From positions 1 to 21,547 of the forward strand of contig CAKUKT010000009.1 of assembly GCA_934663655.1 (NCBI GenBank): a DNA stretch of 21,547 bases, in the 5' to 3' direction. Origin of the DNA: an uncultured Victivallaceae bacterium (GTDB lineage Bacteria > Verrucomicrobiota > Lentisphaeria > Victivallales > Victivallaceae). Shown here piece by piece: positions 8,151 to 15,870 of this stretch. Position numbers and translations under genes: made by a program. Below the pieces are notes generated by a model that had not been told where the DNA came from, made no database searches, and saw only the letters and a list, made by a program, of their open reading frames with translations. The stretch's first letter is position 1, and each line of letters starts with the position of its first letter.

Positions 8151-9479
8151 ATGCGGGTCTACATCAAGACTTACGGCTGCCAGATGAATGAGCGCGATTC
8201 AGAAGCAATCGCGGCGGCGCTGACGGCGGCCGGACACACGATCTCCACCCGGGAGGATGAGGCGGACGCACTGTTGTTCAACACCTGCAGCGTGCGCGAC
8301 GCCGCCGAACGTAAGGCAAAGGGGAAATTATCCTATCTGCGCAAGCTCAAACGGGAGCGTCCGGAAGTGATCCTCGGGGTGATGGGCTGTATGGCGCAAC
8401 GGCTCGGGGATAAACTTTTCGCCGAACTGCCGCATCTTGATTTCGTGCTCGGCACCGGACAGCTTCACACGCTGGTACCGCTGCTCGAATCGATTGCCGC
8501 CGACCGTCATCAGGTGAGCCGGATCACCGAATCACCGGAGGTGTTGACCCGACTCGGCGGGCATACCGCGTCTCCCGACTGCCGGGGGCAGATTGCGATC
8601 ACCCGCGGCTGCAACCGGTTCTGCAGTTACTGCATTGTTCCTTACGTCCGGGGACGCGAAATCAGCCGTCCGGCGGCGGACATCGTTGCCGAAGCAAAGG
8701 AGATGACCGCGTCCGGGGTTCGGGAGATCCTGCTGCTGGGTCAGAATGTCGCCGCCTATGGTCTGGGCGGCAACACCTCACCGCCGGCTCCGGATCACTC
8801 GCCTTTCGCCGAACTGCTTGAGGAGCTGGCGGAAATTCCCGAACTCTACCGGATCCGTTTCACCTCTCCCTACATAACCTATTTCAATGACCGGCTGATC
8901 GCCGCGCTGGCCTCGACGCCGAAAATCTGCAATCAGCTCCATCTGCCGCTGCAATCGGGGGCGGACCGGATTCTGGCGGCGATGAACCGGCAGTACACCG
9001 CGGCCTCCTATCTTGAAAAGGTGGCACAGCTCAAGGCGGCGATTCCGGGGTTGACGCTCTCCACGGATGTGATCGTCGGCTTCCCCGGGGAGGAGGAGGA
9101 GGATTTCCATCGGACGCGGGAGCTCATGAACGAAGTTGGATTCGAGCAGGCGTATATCTTCAAGTATTCTCCCCGTCCCGGTGCGAAGTCGGCCGAACTG
9201 GTCGATTCGGTTCCGGATGCGGTAAAGCAGGAGCGCAACGCGATTCTGCTCGATGATCTTGCCCGCCGGGTCGCCGGGAAACTCAGAACCATGGTGGGAG
9301 AACGGGTCGAAGTACTGGTCGAAGGAGTCAGCGCCCGCAACGCCGCCCGCTGGAGCGGTCGGACCACCACCAACATCACGGTTCATTTCGAACCGGTTCC
9401 CGATCTGGCGCCGGGGCAGCTGCGGCAGATTGAAGTCACTCGTGCGGGTGAAGTCACTTTGTTCGGGGAGGTGCGATGA
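8151..9479 (+). CDS. miaB: tRNA-2-methylthio-N6-dimethylallyladenosine synthase
   Basis: This 442-residue radical-SAM methylthiotransferase adds a methylthio group to i6A37 of tRNAs reading UNN codons. The N-terminal UPF0004 domain has Cys10 (TYGCQMN), Cys46 (NTCSVR) and Cys80 (GCMAQ), which bind the auxiliary cluster. The radical-SAM cluster site is RGCNRFCSYC with Cys154, Cys158 and Cys161. A TRAM RNA-binding domain occupies about 376-440. The motif NTCSVR together with GCMAQ favours MiaB over RimO or MtaB. The ribosome site GGAGG (8137-8141) lies at the end of proB. The stop codon overlaps the start of the RNase gene as ATGA, so translation of the two is probably coupled. Confidence 0.95.
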   Translation: MRVYIKTYGCQMNERDSEAIAAALTAAGHTISTREDEADALLFNTCSVRDAAERKAKGKLSYLRKLKRERPEVILGVMGCMAQRLGDKLFAELPHLDFVLGTGQLHTLVPLLESIAADRHQVSRITESPEVLTRLGGHTASPDCRGQIAITRGCNRFCSYCIVPYVRGREISRPAADIVAEAKEMTASGVREILLLGQNVAAYGLGGNTSPPAPDHSPFAELLEELAEIPELYRIRFTSPYITYFNDRLIAALASTPKICNQLHLPLQSGADRILAAMNRQYTAASYLEKVAQLKAAIPGLTLSTDVIVGFPGEEEEDFHRTRELMNEVGFEQAYIFKYSPRPGAKSAELVDSVPDAVKQERNAILLDDLARRVAGKLRTMVGERVEVLVEGVSARNAARWSGRTTTNITVHFEPVPDLAPGQLRQIEVTRAGEVTLFGEVR

Positions 9480-11302
9480 GCTGCGGCAAGGGAGCGCTGG
9501 TGCTCTACCATGACCGGAGTGCGGCGATTGAATCGGTCAGCGGCGACAAACTGGAGATCCGAATCGAAGGTGGGGAACGCAAAAATGTCCGTCCGAAGGA
9601 TGTGGAGTTTCTGCATCCCGGACCGGTCACCGTGCTGCCGCCGCCTGTCCCTCCGGAACCGGACTGGCAGGAGATCGTCGAATTGCTCGACGGGGAGAGC
9701 CTCTCCTTTGCGGATTTCGTCAATCTGGCCTATGGGGAATACACCCCCGGCAGTGCGTTCGCCGGTTACCGGATGCTCCGGGACTCGGTCTATTTCAATG
9801 GTTCTCCTGCCGCCGGGGTCACGCCGCGTTCCGGAGAGGAGATCGCCGCCCGGCTGGCGGCACAGCAGTCCAAAGCCGCGGAACGGGATCGGCGCGCGGC
9901 TTTGATCGAACGCATCCGCAGCGGCGCAGTGGAAGCCGGTGACCTGCCGTTCCTGCGGGAGGTTGAAGCGGTCGCCCTCGGCCGGGCGCCGAACAGCCGG
10001 CTGATGCGAGATCTCGGAATCGAGGCTGTGCCGGAAAAGGCGCATGAACTGCTGCTTCGGCTGAAGGTGTGGACGCTGCTGCGCGATCCATGGCCGTCCC
10101 GCCTTGGGGTTGACATCGCGCCCCCCGCCGGAGAGTTGCCTCCAACCCGTCCGGAGAAGCGCGAAGATTACACCTTCATGCGGTCGCTGGCGATTGATGA
10201 CGCCGGCAGTGATGATCCGGATGATGCGATCAGTTTCCACGATGGCTTGCTCTATGTTCATGTTGCTGATCCGGCTGCCGCGCTGGAGTTTGGAGACGAG
10301 GTGGACACGGAGGCGGCGCAGCGGGGTTCGAGCAGTTATCTGCCGGAAGGAGTGACACCGATGCTGCCGGCGGAGGCGACGCGGCGTTTCGGGCTCGGGC
10401 TTCAGGAAACCTCCCCGGCGTTGAGTTTCGGGATCCGGATCGACGACGACGGCGAAGCGACACTCGAACAGTTGGCGCTGAGCACCATCCGGGCGGAACG
10501 TCTCGATTATGACGGTTGTGCCGACCGGTGGGATGAATCGCCGCTCCGGGAAATTCGGGCGACTCTGGAACGTTTCCGTCGGCGCCGGGAGACGGCGGGC
10601 GCGTTGTTCATCCGCCTGCCCGAAATCAAACTCCGGATTTCCGGAGAAGAGGTGACGATCGCCCCCTGCCCGATCACTCCGGAGCGCGAACTGGTCGCCA
10701 ACGCGATGCTGGCGGCCGGCCATGCGGCGGCGAAATACATGGCCGAGCGGGGATGGTTGTTCCCCTTTGTCACCCAGGAGCCTCCGGATACCGATGAACG
10801 CGGGGAAAGTCTGCCGGCGATGTTCGCGTTGCGCCGCCATTCCGCGCCGGGGGTTCCCTCGCTATCTCCGGGACGCCACAGCGGCCTCGGTCTGGAACCC
10901 TACGCACGGGTAACCAGTCCGCTGCGCCGCTACGCCGACCTGCTGGCCCATTACCAGCTGCGCCGGGTGCTGAGCGGCGCCGAACCACTCGGCTTTGACG
11001 AACTCTCCGAACGCCTCGCGCTCGCCGAAGCCGGAGCCGCGGAACGTCGCCGCCTGGAGAAATACGCCAACGAATACTATACTCTGGTCTACCTGACTGA
11101 GCACCCGGAATGGGAAGGTGACGGCGTCGTCGTCGACCGGCAGGGGGAACGGCTGACGATACTGATTCCGGAACTCGCCTACGAATACAAATGTCGGCTC
11201 CGGGGCAATTACCCCGTCGGCAGCAGCTGGCGGCTCAAACTCAACTCCGCCGATCCGGCAACGCTCCGTTCCAGCTTGCGGCTCACGGAGGAGTTGGAGT
11301 AG
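9476..11302 (+). CDS. RNase II-family exoribonuclease (RNB domain)
   Basis: This 608-residue protein is a 3'-to-5' exoribonuclease of the RNase II/R superfamily. The N-terminus (about 1-50) looks like a small SH3-like barrel (GALVLYHD...VEFLHPGP) rather than the two cold-shock domains of E. coli RNase II or R, and a largely helical region follows to about 220. The RNB core runs from about 230 to 520. Its metal site is AIDDAGSDDPDDAIS (239-253), with the expected acidic residues Asp241, Asp247, Asp249 and Asp250. The late motif RVTSPLRRYADLLAH (478-492) matches the conserved substrate/metal region. The last ~60 residues form a short beta domain in place of a full S1 domain. This plan resembles cyanobacterial and plastid RNB proteins. 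The ribosome site GGGGAGG (9465-9471) precedes an ATG that overlaps the miaB stop by four bases. Confidence 0.88.
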   Translation: MSCGKGALVLYHDRSAAIESVSGDKLEIRIEGGERKNVRPKDVEFLHPGPVTVLPPPVPPEPDWQEIVELLDGESLSFADFVNLAYGEYTPGSAFAGYRMLRDSVYFNGSPAAGVTPRSGEEIAARLAAQQSKAAERDRRAALIERIRSGAVEAGDLPFLREVEAVALGRAPNSRLMRDLGIEAVPEKAHELLLRLKVWTLLRDPWPSRLGVDIAPPAGELPPTRPEKREDYTFMRSLAIDDAGSDDPDDAISFHDGLLYVHVADPAAALEFGDEVDTEAAQRGSSSYLPEGVTPMLPAEATRRFGLGLQETSPALSFGIRIDDDGEATLEQLALSTIRAERLDYDGCADRWDESPLREIRATLERFRRRRETAGALFIRLPEIKLRISGEEVTIAPCPITPERELVANAMLAAGHAAAKYMAERGWLFPFVTQEPPDTDERGESLPAMFALRRHSAPGVPSLSPGRHSGLGLEPYARVTSPLRRYADLLAHYQLRRVLSGAEPLGFDELSERLALAEAGAAERRRLEKYANEYYTLVYLTEHPEWEGDGVVVDRQGERLTILIPELAYEYKCRLRGNYPVGSSWRLKLNSADPATLRSSLRLTEELE

Positions 11303-11439
11303 TACAGTTTCAATTCATCTCTACCGATCTGGCTATACTCCGTTTCGGTATGCAGAATTCCAATGCAGAAAGACCGACGCCTTAAGCTCGAACTGAAATC
11401 CGCCCGGATCCTCCAGGCGATTACCTTCCGGTTTCCGAG

Positions 11440-11467
11440 TTGAAAAAACGCCGCCGCATGCTATATT
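11440..11467 (+). promoter_or_regulatory. Sigma-70-type promoter giving a probably leaderless lacI-type mRNA
   Basis: TTGAAA (11440-11445) and TATATT (11462-11467) are 16 bases apart. The expected start of transcription is 11473-11475, which coincides with the ATG at 11475. No ribosome binding site is present between the -10 box and the ATG. The rest of the 172-base gap after the RNase gene (11303-11439) shows no clear gene or terminator. Confidence 0.65.
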
Positions 11468-11474
11468 TTTTATC

Positions 11475-12377
11475 ATGTCTGCAACTATTTACGATATTGC
11501 CGGAAAAACCGGCGTTTCCGCCATCACCGTCTCCCGCGCCCTGCGCGGCGATCCCCGCGTGAAACCGGAAACCGCCGAAAAAATCCGCCGCTGCGCCGAG
11601 GAACTGGCCTATATTCCCAACTTCTCCGCCCGGGTGCTTCAGGGCGGCCGAACCCGCCTGCTCGGCCTGCTGCTGCCCACGCTTGAACATGATATCGAAC
11701 AGTTGCCCACCAGCGAACTCAGCCGCCTCTCCCGGCTCAACCACTACAGTCTGTTCATTTCACTCTATCACAGCCGCCATACACTGTATGAGCAGATGCT
11801 GGAAACCCTCGCGATGATGCGCCTCGACGGTATTTTTGTGATTCCGCCGGCCGAGGAGAGCGATTCGTCGATGCTCCGACGCCTCGCCGCCCGAAAAATG
11901 CCGCTGGTTTTCCTCGACCGCGAACCCGGAAACTTTTCGACCGTCACCGTCGTCACCGACAATGCCGAAGGCGCCCGTCGCCTCGCCGCCGCCGGAATCG
12001 CCGCCGGAGCATCCGGAGTTGTCAACTTCTATCGAGCCAACAATTCAGCCACCCGCGACCGTAATTCCGGACTCGACCCCCTGCTCTGCCGGGAAATTCC
12101 CCCGAACGGCAAAGTCATGCTGATCGGCGATTACCAGCAGCTGCCCGGGGAGATGATGGAACTGCGCCGGCGCTATCCACAGTTGCGTTTCAACGCCGGC
12201 ACGTTCGACTACTGGCATTGCGAAACCACCGGCTTTGAAGAGGTTTTCGTCATGCCGCAGAACTTCCCGGCGATGGCTGATGTCGCCTTCCGCGTGATGC
12301 TCGATGAGATTGCCGACCCGGATGCGGTCCGCCCCGGCAGAATCGTCGTTCCGGCAATGGATGTCGAACGCCTCTGA
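11475..12377 (+). CDS. LacI-family transcriptional regulator with a short, divergent sensor domain
   Basis: This 300-residue regulator has a textbook LacI helix-turn-helix at residues 4-48 (TIYDIAGKTGVSAITVSRAL) and a hinge helix at 49-60 (NFSARVLQGGRT). The start is fixed by the domain, which begins at residue 4. The effector-binding part begins normally (LLGLLLPTL) and reaches LDGIFVIPP and PLVFLDREP. The second half is shortened and lacks the usual R-G-F and D-xx-A-xG motifs. The family is normally 330-345 residues. It ends VRPGRIVVPAM, the expected last strand. It probably binds a palindromic operator, and the TTGCA palindrome 19 bases downstream is a candidate. Its ligand may be unusual or absent. 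Confidence 0.85.
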   Translation: MSATIYDIAGKTGVSAITVSRALRGDPRVKPETAEKIRRCAEELAYIPNFSARVLQGGRTRLLGLLLPTLEHDIEQLPTSELSRLSRLNHYSLFISLYHSRHTLYEQMLETLAMMRLDGIFVIPPAEESDSSMLRRLAARKMPLVFLDREPGNFSTVTVVTDNAEGARRLAAAGIAAGASGVVNFYRANNSATRDRNSGLDPLLCREIPPNGKVMLIGDYQQLPGEMMELRRRYPQLRFNAGTFDYWHCETTGFEEVFVMPQNFPAMADVAFRVMLDEIADPDAVRPGRIVVPAMDVERL

Positions 12378-12395
12378 TCACGCCCGGAAAATCGC

Positions 12396-12410
12396 TTGCA
12401 GCGCTTGCAA
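12396..12410 (+). promoter_or_regulatory. Candidate LacI-type operator TTGCA-N5-TGCAA
   Basis: Arms TTGCA (12396-12400) and TGCAA (12406-12410) flank GCGCT. The site lies between the LacI-type gene and the LOG gene and overlaps the -35 box of the LOG promoter. GCxxGC-centred palindromes of this size are typical of LacI-family operators. That the neighbouring regulator binds it is inference. Confidence 0.45.
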
Positions 12411-12433
12411 AATCCCCATCGGCCGATTATATT
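12405..12433 (+). promoter_or_regulatory. Sigma-70-type promoter for LOG-xerD
   Basis: TTGCAA (12405-12410) and TATATT (12428-12433) are 17 bases apart, and both boxes are identical to those of the proB promoter. Transcription should start near 12440, giving a leader of about 105 bases. Confidence 0.65.
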
Positions 12434-12440
12434 TCCTCTA

Positions 12441-12529
12441 TTGCCGGCATCGGCCCCGGAATTGCCGATGCCAGGCAGGCAACAAGCAGCGAAAACAATC
12501 AATACGCCGGATGGTGACCCCAGCCCGGC
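12441..12529 (+). promoter_or_regulatory. Structured 5' leader of the LOG gene
   Basis: Two hairpins are visible. The first has the perfect 9-base stem GGCATCGGC (12446-12454) with GCCGATGCC (12464-12472) around a 9-base loop. It can be extended by TTGCC (12441-12445) with GGCAA (12478-12482) across a bulge. The second has GCCGG (12506-12510) with CCGGC (12525-12529), enclosing TGG/CCA around TGACC. The second ends four bases before the ribosome site GGAG (12533-12536). I do not recognise a known riboswitch class, and there is no T-run that would make either a terminator. Confidence 0.45.
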
Positions 12530-12544
12530 TCCGGAGAAAGTTGT

Positions 12545-13255
12545 ATGGAAGATATGCCAGACGCCAGGCCGGGGACCCAGTATTATCCCAACAACAATCA
12601 GGGCTTTCTGCCGGTGGATTCCTGGCGGATTCTCCGAATCATGGCGGAATTTGTCGACTCCTTTGAATCGCTGAACCACCTGCCGGAACTTTCAGTATCG
12701 GTATTCGGTTCGGCCCGTACCCCGGAGGGTTCGCCGGTTTACGAATCGGCCCGGGAAACCGGCCGGCTCCTCGTCGAAGCCGGTTACGGCGTCATCACCG
12801 GCGGCGGCCCCGGCGTGATGGAAGCCGCCGCCCGCGGCGCTTTCGAGGCCGGCGGCAGATCGATCGGACTCAATATCGAACTGCCGATGGAGCAACACCC
12901 GAATCCGTATCAGACCGAATCGCTGTCGTTCCGTTACTTCTTCATCCGCAAGGTGTGCTTTCTCAAATATTCCACCGCGGTGATTGTCTATCCGGGCGGT
13001 TTCGGTACCCTCGACGAACTCAGCGAAGTACTCACCATGGCCCAGACCGGCAAAATCAACCTGATCCCGATCATTCTGGTCGGCAAGGAGTTCTGGGGCG
13101 GCTTCCTGCGCTGGATCAAAAATTCCCTGCTCGACGACGGAATGATCTCTCCGGAAGACATCAATCTCATCCACTTGGTCGATTCCGCCCGCGAGGCGGT
13201 GGACTACCTTTGTGAGTGTCATCGTTATGGCCGCCGCGGTACGATCCGGGAATAA
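12545..13255 (+). CDS. LOG-family protein (putative nucleotide phosphoribohydrolase)
   Basis: This 236-residue protein belongs to the TIGR00730 / LOG family, often mis-named lysine decarboxylase. Characterised members cleave cytokinin riboside 5'-monophosphates or other nucleoside monophosphates to the free base and ribose 5-phosphate. Visible motifs are SVFGSARTP (52-60), TGGGPGVMEAA (85-95), and PGGFGTLDE (150-158), the family signature with its catalytic Glu. The first ~45 residues are an extension with little similarity. ATG 12545 is supported by GGAG at 12533-12536. The gene overlaps the next one by 44 bases. The bacterial substrate is unknown. Confidence 0.87.
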   Translation: MEDMPDARPGTQYYPNNNQGFLPVDSWRILRIMAEFVDSFESLNHLPELSVSVFGSARTPEGSPVYESARETGRLLVEAGYGVITGGGPGVMEAAARGAFEAGGRSIGLNIELPMEQHPNPYQTESLSFRYFFIRKVCFLKYSTAVIVYPGGFGTLDELSEVLTMAQTGKINLIPIILVGKEFWGGFLRWIKNSLLDDGMISPEDINLIHLVDSAREAVDYLCECHRYGRRGTIRE

Positions 13256-14174
13256 ACGTCCCGCCCCGCTTCTCCCGCTGGAACCGGAAATCGAAGCCTT
13301 TCTCGCCTCACTGCTGCTGGAGAAGGGGTTGAGCGGAAATACCGAACTTGCCTACGGTTCCGACCTCCGGGACGCCGCTGCTTTTTTCCGTGATTCCGGG
13401 CTCCGCTCCTGGAGCGAACTCAGTCGAGACCTCGTACTCGACTACCTTGATTCACTGCGGGAACTCGGTGACGCGGCGGCCACCATCGCCCGACGGCTGG
13501 TTTCGATCAAGCTGCTCTGCCGCTACCTCGTCGCCGAAAAACTCATTCCCGCCGATGTCACCGCGGTAATGGATTCCCCCCGTCTCTGGCGGCTGCTGCC
13601 CGACTTCCTCTCCGTCTCCGAGGTTGAGGCCCTGCTCTCCGCGTTTGAGAATACCGCCGCCGACCCGCTGGAACTGCGCAACCGGGCGATCATGGAACTG
13701 CTTTACTCCTCCGGACTGCGGGTCTCGGAACTCACTTCGTTACCCCTCGGAGCGGTTGACTTCGACAATGAGTTCCTGCGCGTAACCGGCAAAGGGGAGA
13801 AAACCCGGATCGTCCCGGTCGGACGTCCGGCGCTGCGGCTGCTCCGGCGCTACCTCACCGAGGCGCGACCGGTGCTTGCGGAGAAAAATCCCCACGCGGA
13901 ATGGGTATTTCTTTCGGTGAATGGCCGCAAACTCGACCGCGAACGCATCTGGGGCATCGTCAAGCTCGCCGCCGAACGCGCAGGAATCTCCAAGGAAATT
14001 CATCCCCATTCGCTGCGGCACAGCTTTGCCAGCCACCTGCTGGCCAACGGCGCCGACCTGCGGGTAATCCAGGAGATGCTCGGACACGCCGATATCTCCA
14101 CCACCGAAATCTACACTCATATCGACCGGGGACGACTGGCGGCAACCCACCACAAATTCCATCCCCGGGGATAA
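13212..14174 (+). CDS. xerD: Tyrosine recombinase, XerD/XerC type
   Basis: This 320-residue site-specific recombinase most likely resolves chromosome dimers at dif. The N-terminal SAM-like core-binding domain covers about 24-115. The catalytic domain has all six residues: Arg170 (SSGLRVSEL), Lys194 (TGKGEK), His266 and Arg269 (HPHSLRH), His292 (LGHADISTT) and Tyr301 (EIYTHI). The C-terminal HHKFHPRG tail is more like XerD than XerC, but the two cannot be separated firmly without a search. The start is either GTG 13212 or ATG 13227, and neither has a ribosome site, in keeping with re-initiation from within the LOG gene. No integrase-like attachment site is seen, so a phage or island origin is unlikely. 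Confidence 0.85.
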   Translation: MSVIVMAAAVRSGNKRPAPLLPLEPEIEAFLASLLLEKGLSGNTELAYGSDLRDAAAFFRDSGLRSWSELSRDLVLDYLDSLRELGDAAATIARRLVSIKLLCRYLVAEKLIPADVTAVMDSPRLWRLLPDFLSVSEVEALLSAFENTAADPLELRNRAIMELLYSSGLRVSELTSLPLGAVDFDNEFLRVTGKGEKTRIVPVGRPALRLLRRYLTEARPVLAEKNPHAEWVFLSVNGRKLDRERIWGIVKLAAERAGISKEIHPHSLRHSFASHLLANGADLRVIQEMLGHADISTTEIYTHIDRGRLAATHHKFHPRG

Positions 14175-14245
14175 GTAGAGTACTTTACGCAAGCAACCCG
14201 TGCTCCCGGAAAGCATGATTCAACGCCGAAACCTTCTGGAAAAAA

Positions 14246-15826
14246 ATGAAAGCTCTTTCAAAACCGGACGCCGGTGATTTTGACCGGCTGAGCAGAGAAT
14301 TTATCCGCGCCCACGGCGACGACTGCGCCGTAGTCACCTTTTCCCGTTTTCAGGCGGCCCGCTACCTCGTGGTGGCCCTGCTGCTGCCGGCGCTCGCGTT
14401 GTACCGCTGGGACTACTTCGTATTTTTCGTTTCCGGAGCGCTGATGTTGCTCTATTTCGCAGGATCGGTACAGAAGCTCGCCGCCGCTCTCGCCGGTTGG
14501 AAAGGCGGGGTCGAACGGGTCGATGAAACTGATCCGATCTTCAAAGCAACTGCGGATGAACTTCCGATTTACACTATTTTTCTGCCGCTCTACCGCGAAG
14601 AGGCGATCGCGGAAAAGATCGTCTCGCGCATCTCCGCGCTCGACTACCCTCCGGAACGACTCGATGTGAAGCTGCTGCTCGAAACCGACGATCGTCAGAC
14701 TGCCGCCGCGCTCGAAAAAATCTCGCTGCCTCCCGCATTTGAAATCGTCACGGCGCCGCCGGGAATACCGCGCACCAAGCCTCGCGCCTGCAACTACGGA
14801 CTGGAACGCGCCCGCGGGGAGTTGTGTGTGATTTACGATGCCGAGGACATTCCCGAACGGGATCAACTCCGCAAGGCGGCGGCGGTGTTCCGGCGGCCGG
14901 GCAATGAGTCGGTCGCCTGCGTTCAGGCCAAGCTCAACTACCACAACCGCCGCCAGAACTGGCTGACGCGAATGTTCACTATCGAATATTCCACCACTTT
15001 CGACCTCTATCTGCCCGGACTCTCCCGGATCGGAGCTCCGCTCCCGCTCGGCGGCACCAGCAACCACTTCCGCACGGAAGTGCTGCGCGAACTCGGCGGC
15101 TGGGATCCCTTCAACGTCACCGAGGACTGCGACCTCGGCATGCGGATCGGTCGCCGCCGCTACCGGACGCTGATGCTCGATTCGACCACCTGGGAAGAGG
15201 CAAATTCACAACTCGGAAACTTCATCCGCCAGCGTTCCCGCTGGGTCAAGGGATTCATGCAGACCCATCTCTATCACGCCCGCCACCCCTTCAGAACCCT
15301 CGCCAACCTCGGTCTGATCGGCACTTTTCACGCTATTCTGACCGTCGGCGGCAGCGTGCTGATGATGCTGACCAACCTGCTCTGCTGGCCGCTGCTGCTG
15401 CTGTACATCGCGCTGCTGGCGATCGGCTGGGCCAACGGAGTGCCGCTGCTCGAGCAGATCATCGGTCCCCGTGATCCCGCCCTCCCCGACGCCGGCCTCC
15501 GCGCCTGGCACCTGGTCTACTGCGGCCCCGGGGAACACCCCTGGTGGTCGGGACTTTCAATCGCTTTCGGAATCGGTTCCGGAGTGCTGCTCGTCTCCAA
15601 CCTGCTGCTGGTCGGCGTCGGACTGATGGCGGCGGTAAAACGCGGCTGGCGGGACCTCTATCTCCGGACGCTGTGGCTGCCGGTCTACTGGGTGATAATC
15701 TCCATCGCCGCCTGGAAAGGGGCAATCCAGCTCTTCACCAACCCGTTTTACTGGGAGAAAACCCGCCACGGCCTGGACAGCGCCGCCCCTCCGGAAGCCG
15801 GAAACCGAGAAGCTCCGACGAGCTGA
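14246..15826 (+). CDS. Membrane glycosyltransferase family 2 (cellulose-synthase/XagB-like)
   Basis: This 526-residue processive-type GT2 enzyme has two membrane helices before the catalytic domain (about 39-54 and 57-75) and probably four after it (about 357-380, 381-397, 437-463 and 476-492). The cytosolic catalytic domain (about 105-340) shows ETDD (146-149), the metal-binding DAED (198-201), TSNHFR (271-276), the base TED (292-294) and QRSRW (329-333), the Q-x-x-R-W motif of polysaccharide synthases. It probably makes or exports a beta-linked polysaccharide, but the sugar is unknown. No BcsB-like or other partner is adjacent, and there is no PilZ domain. It has a weak ribosome site (TGGA near 14239). 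It converges with holA, leaving 44 bases with no obvious terminator. Confidence 0.85.
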   Translation: MKALSKPDAGDFDRLSREFIRAHGDDCAVVTFSRFQAARYLVVALLLPALALYRWDYFVFFVSGALMLLYFAGSVQKLAAALAGWKGGVERVDETDPIFKATADELPIYTIFLPLYREEAIAEKIVSRISALDYPPERLDVKLLLETDDRQTAAALEKISLPPAFEIVTAPPGIPRTKPRACNYGLERARGELCVIYDAEDIPERDQLRKAAAVFRRPGNESVACVQAKLNYHNRRQNWLTRMFTIEYSTTFDLYLPGLSRIGAPLPLGGTSNHFRTEVLRELGGWDPFNVTEDCDLGMRIGRRRYRTLMLDSTTWEEANSQLGNFIRQRSRWVKGFMQTHLYHARHPFRTLANLGLIGTFHAILTVGGSVLMMLTNLLCWPLLLLYIALLAIGWANGVPLLEQIIGPRDPALPDAGLRAWHLVYCGPGEHPWWSGLSIAFGIGSGVLLVSNLLLVGVGLMAAVKRGWRDLYLRTLWLPVYWVIISIAAWKGAIQLFTNPFYWEKTRHGLDSAAPPEAGNREAPTS

Positions 15827-15870
15827 ACCTGGATGCTGATCGTCCGCCCTCTCCACACCGGATTTTGAAG

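Noticed and set aside
9383..10840. A 485-codon minus-strand open frame opposite the RNase II gene
   Set aside because: The plus strand encodes an intact RNB domain with its metal site; this is another antisense shadow.
12446..12472. The 9-base stem after the lacI-type gene as that gene's terminator
   Set aside because: There is no T-run after it, and it lies downstream of a new promoter, at the start of the next transcript.
13212..14174. The tyrosine recombinase as evidence of an integrated element
   Set aside because: It is a standard XerD-like protein inside a housekeeping operon; no tRNA target, direct repeats or phage genes are nearby.
15827..15870. A bidirectional terminator between the convergent GT2 and holA genes
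   Set aside because: The 44 bases contain no stem followed by T-runs on either strand. The perfect palindrome at 15880-15893 has no loop and lies inside holA.
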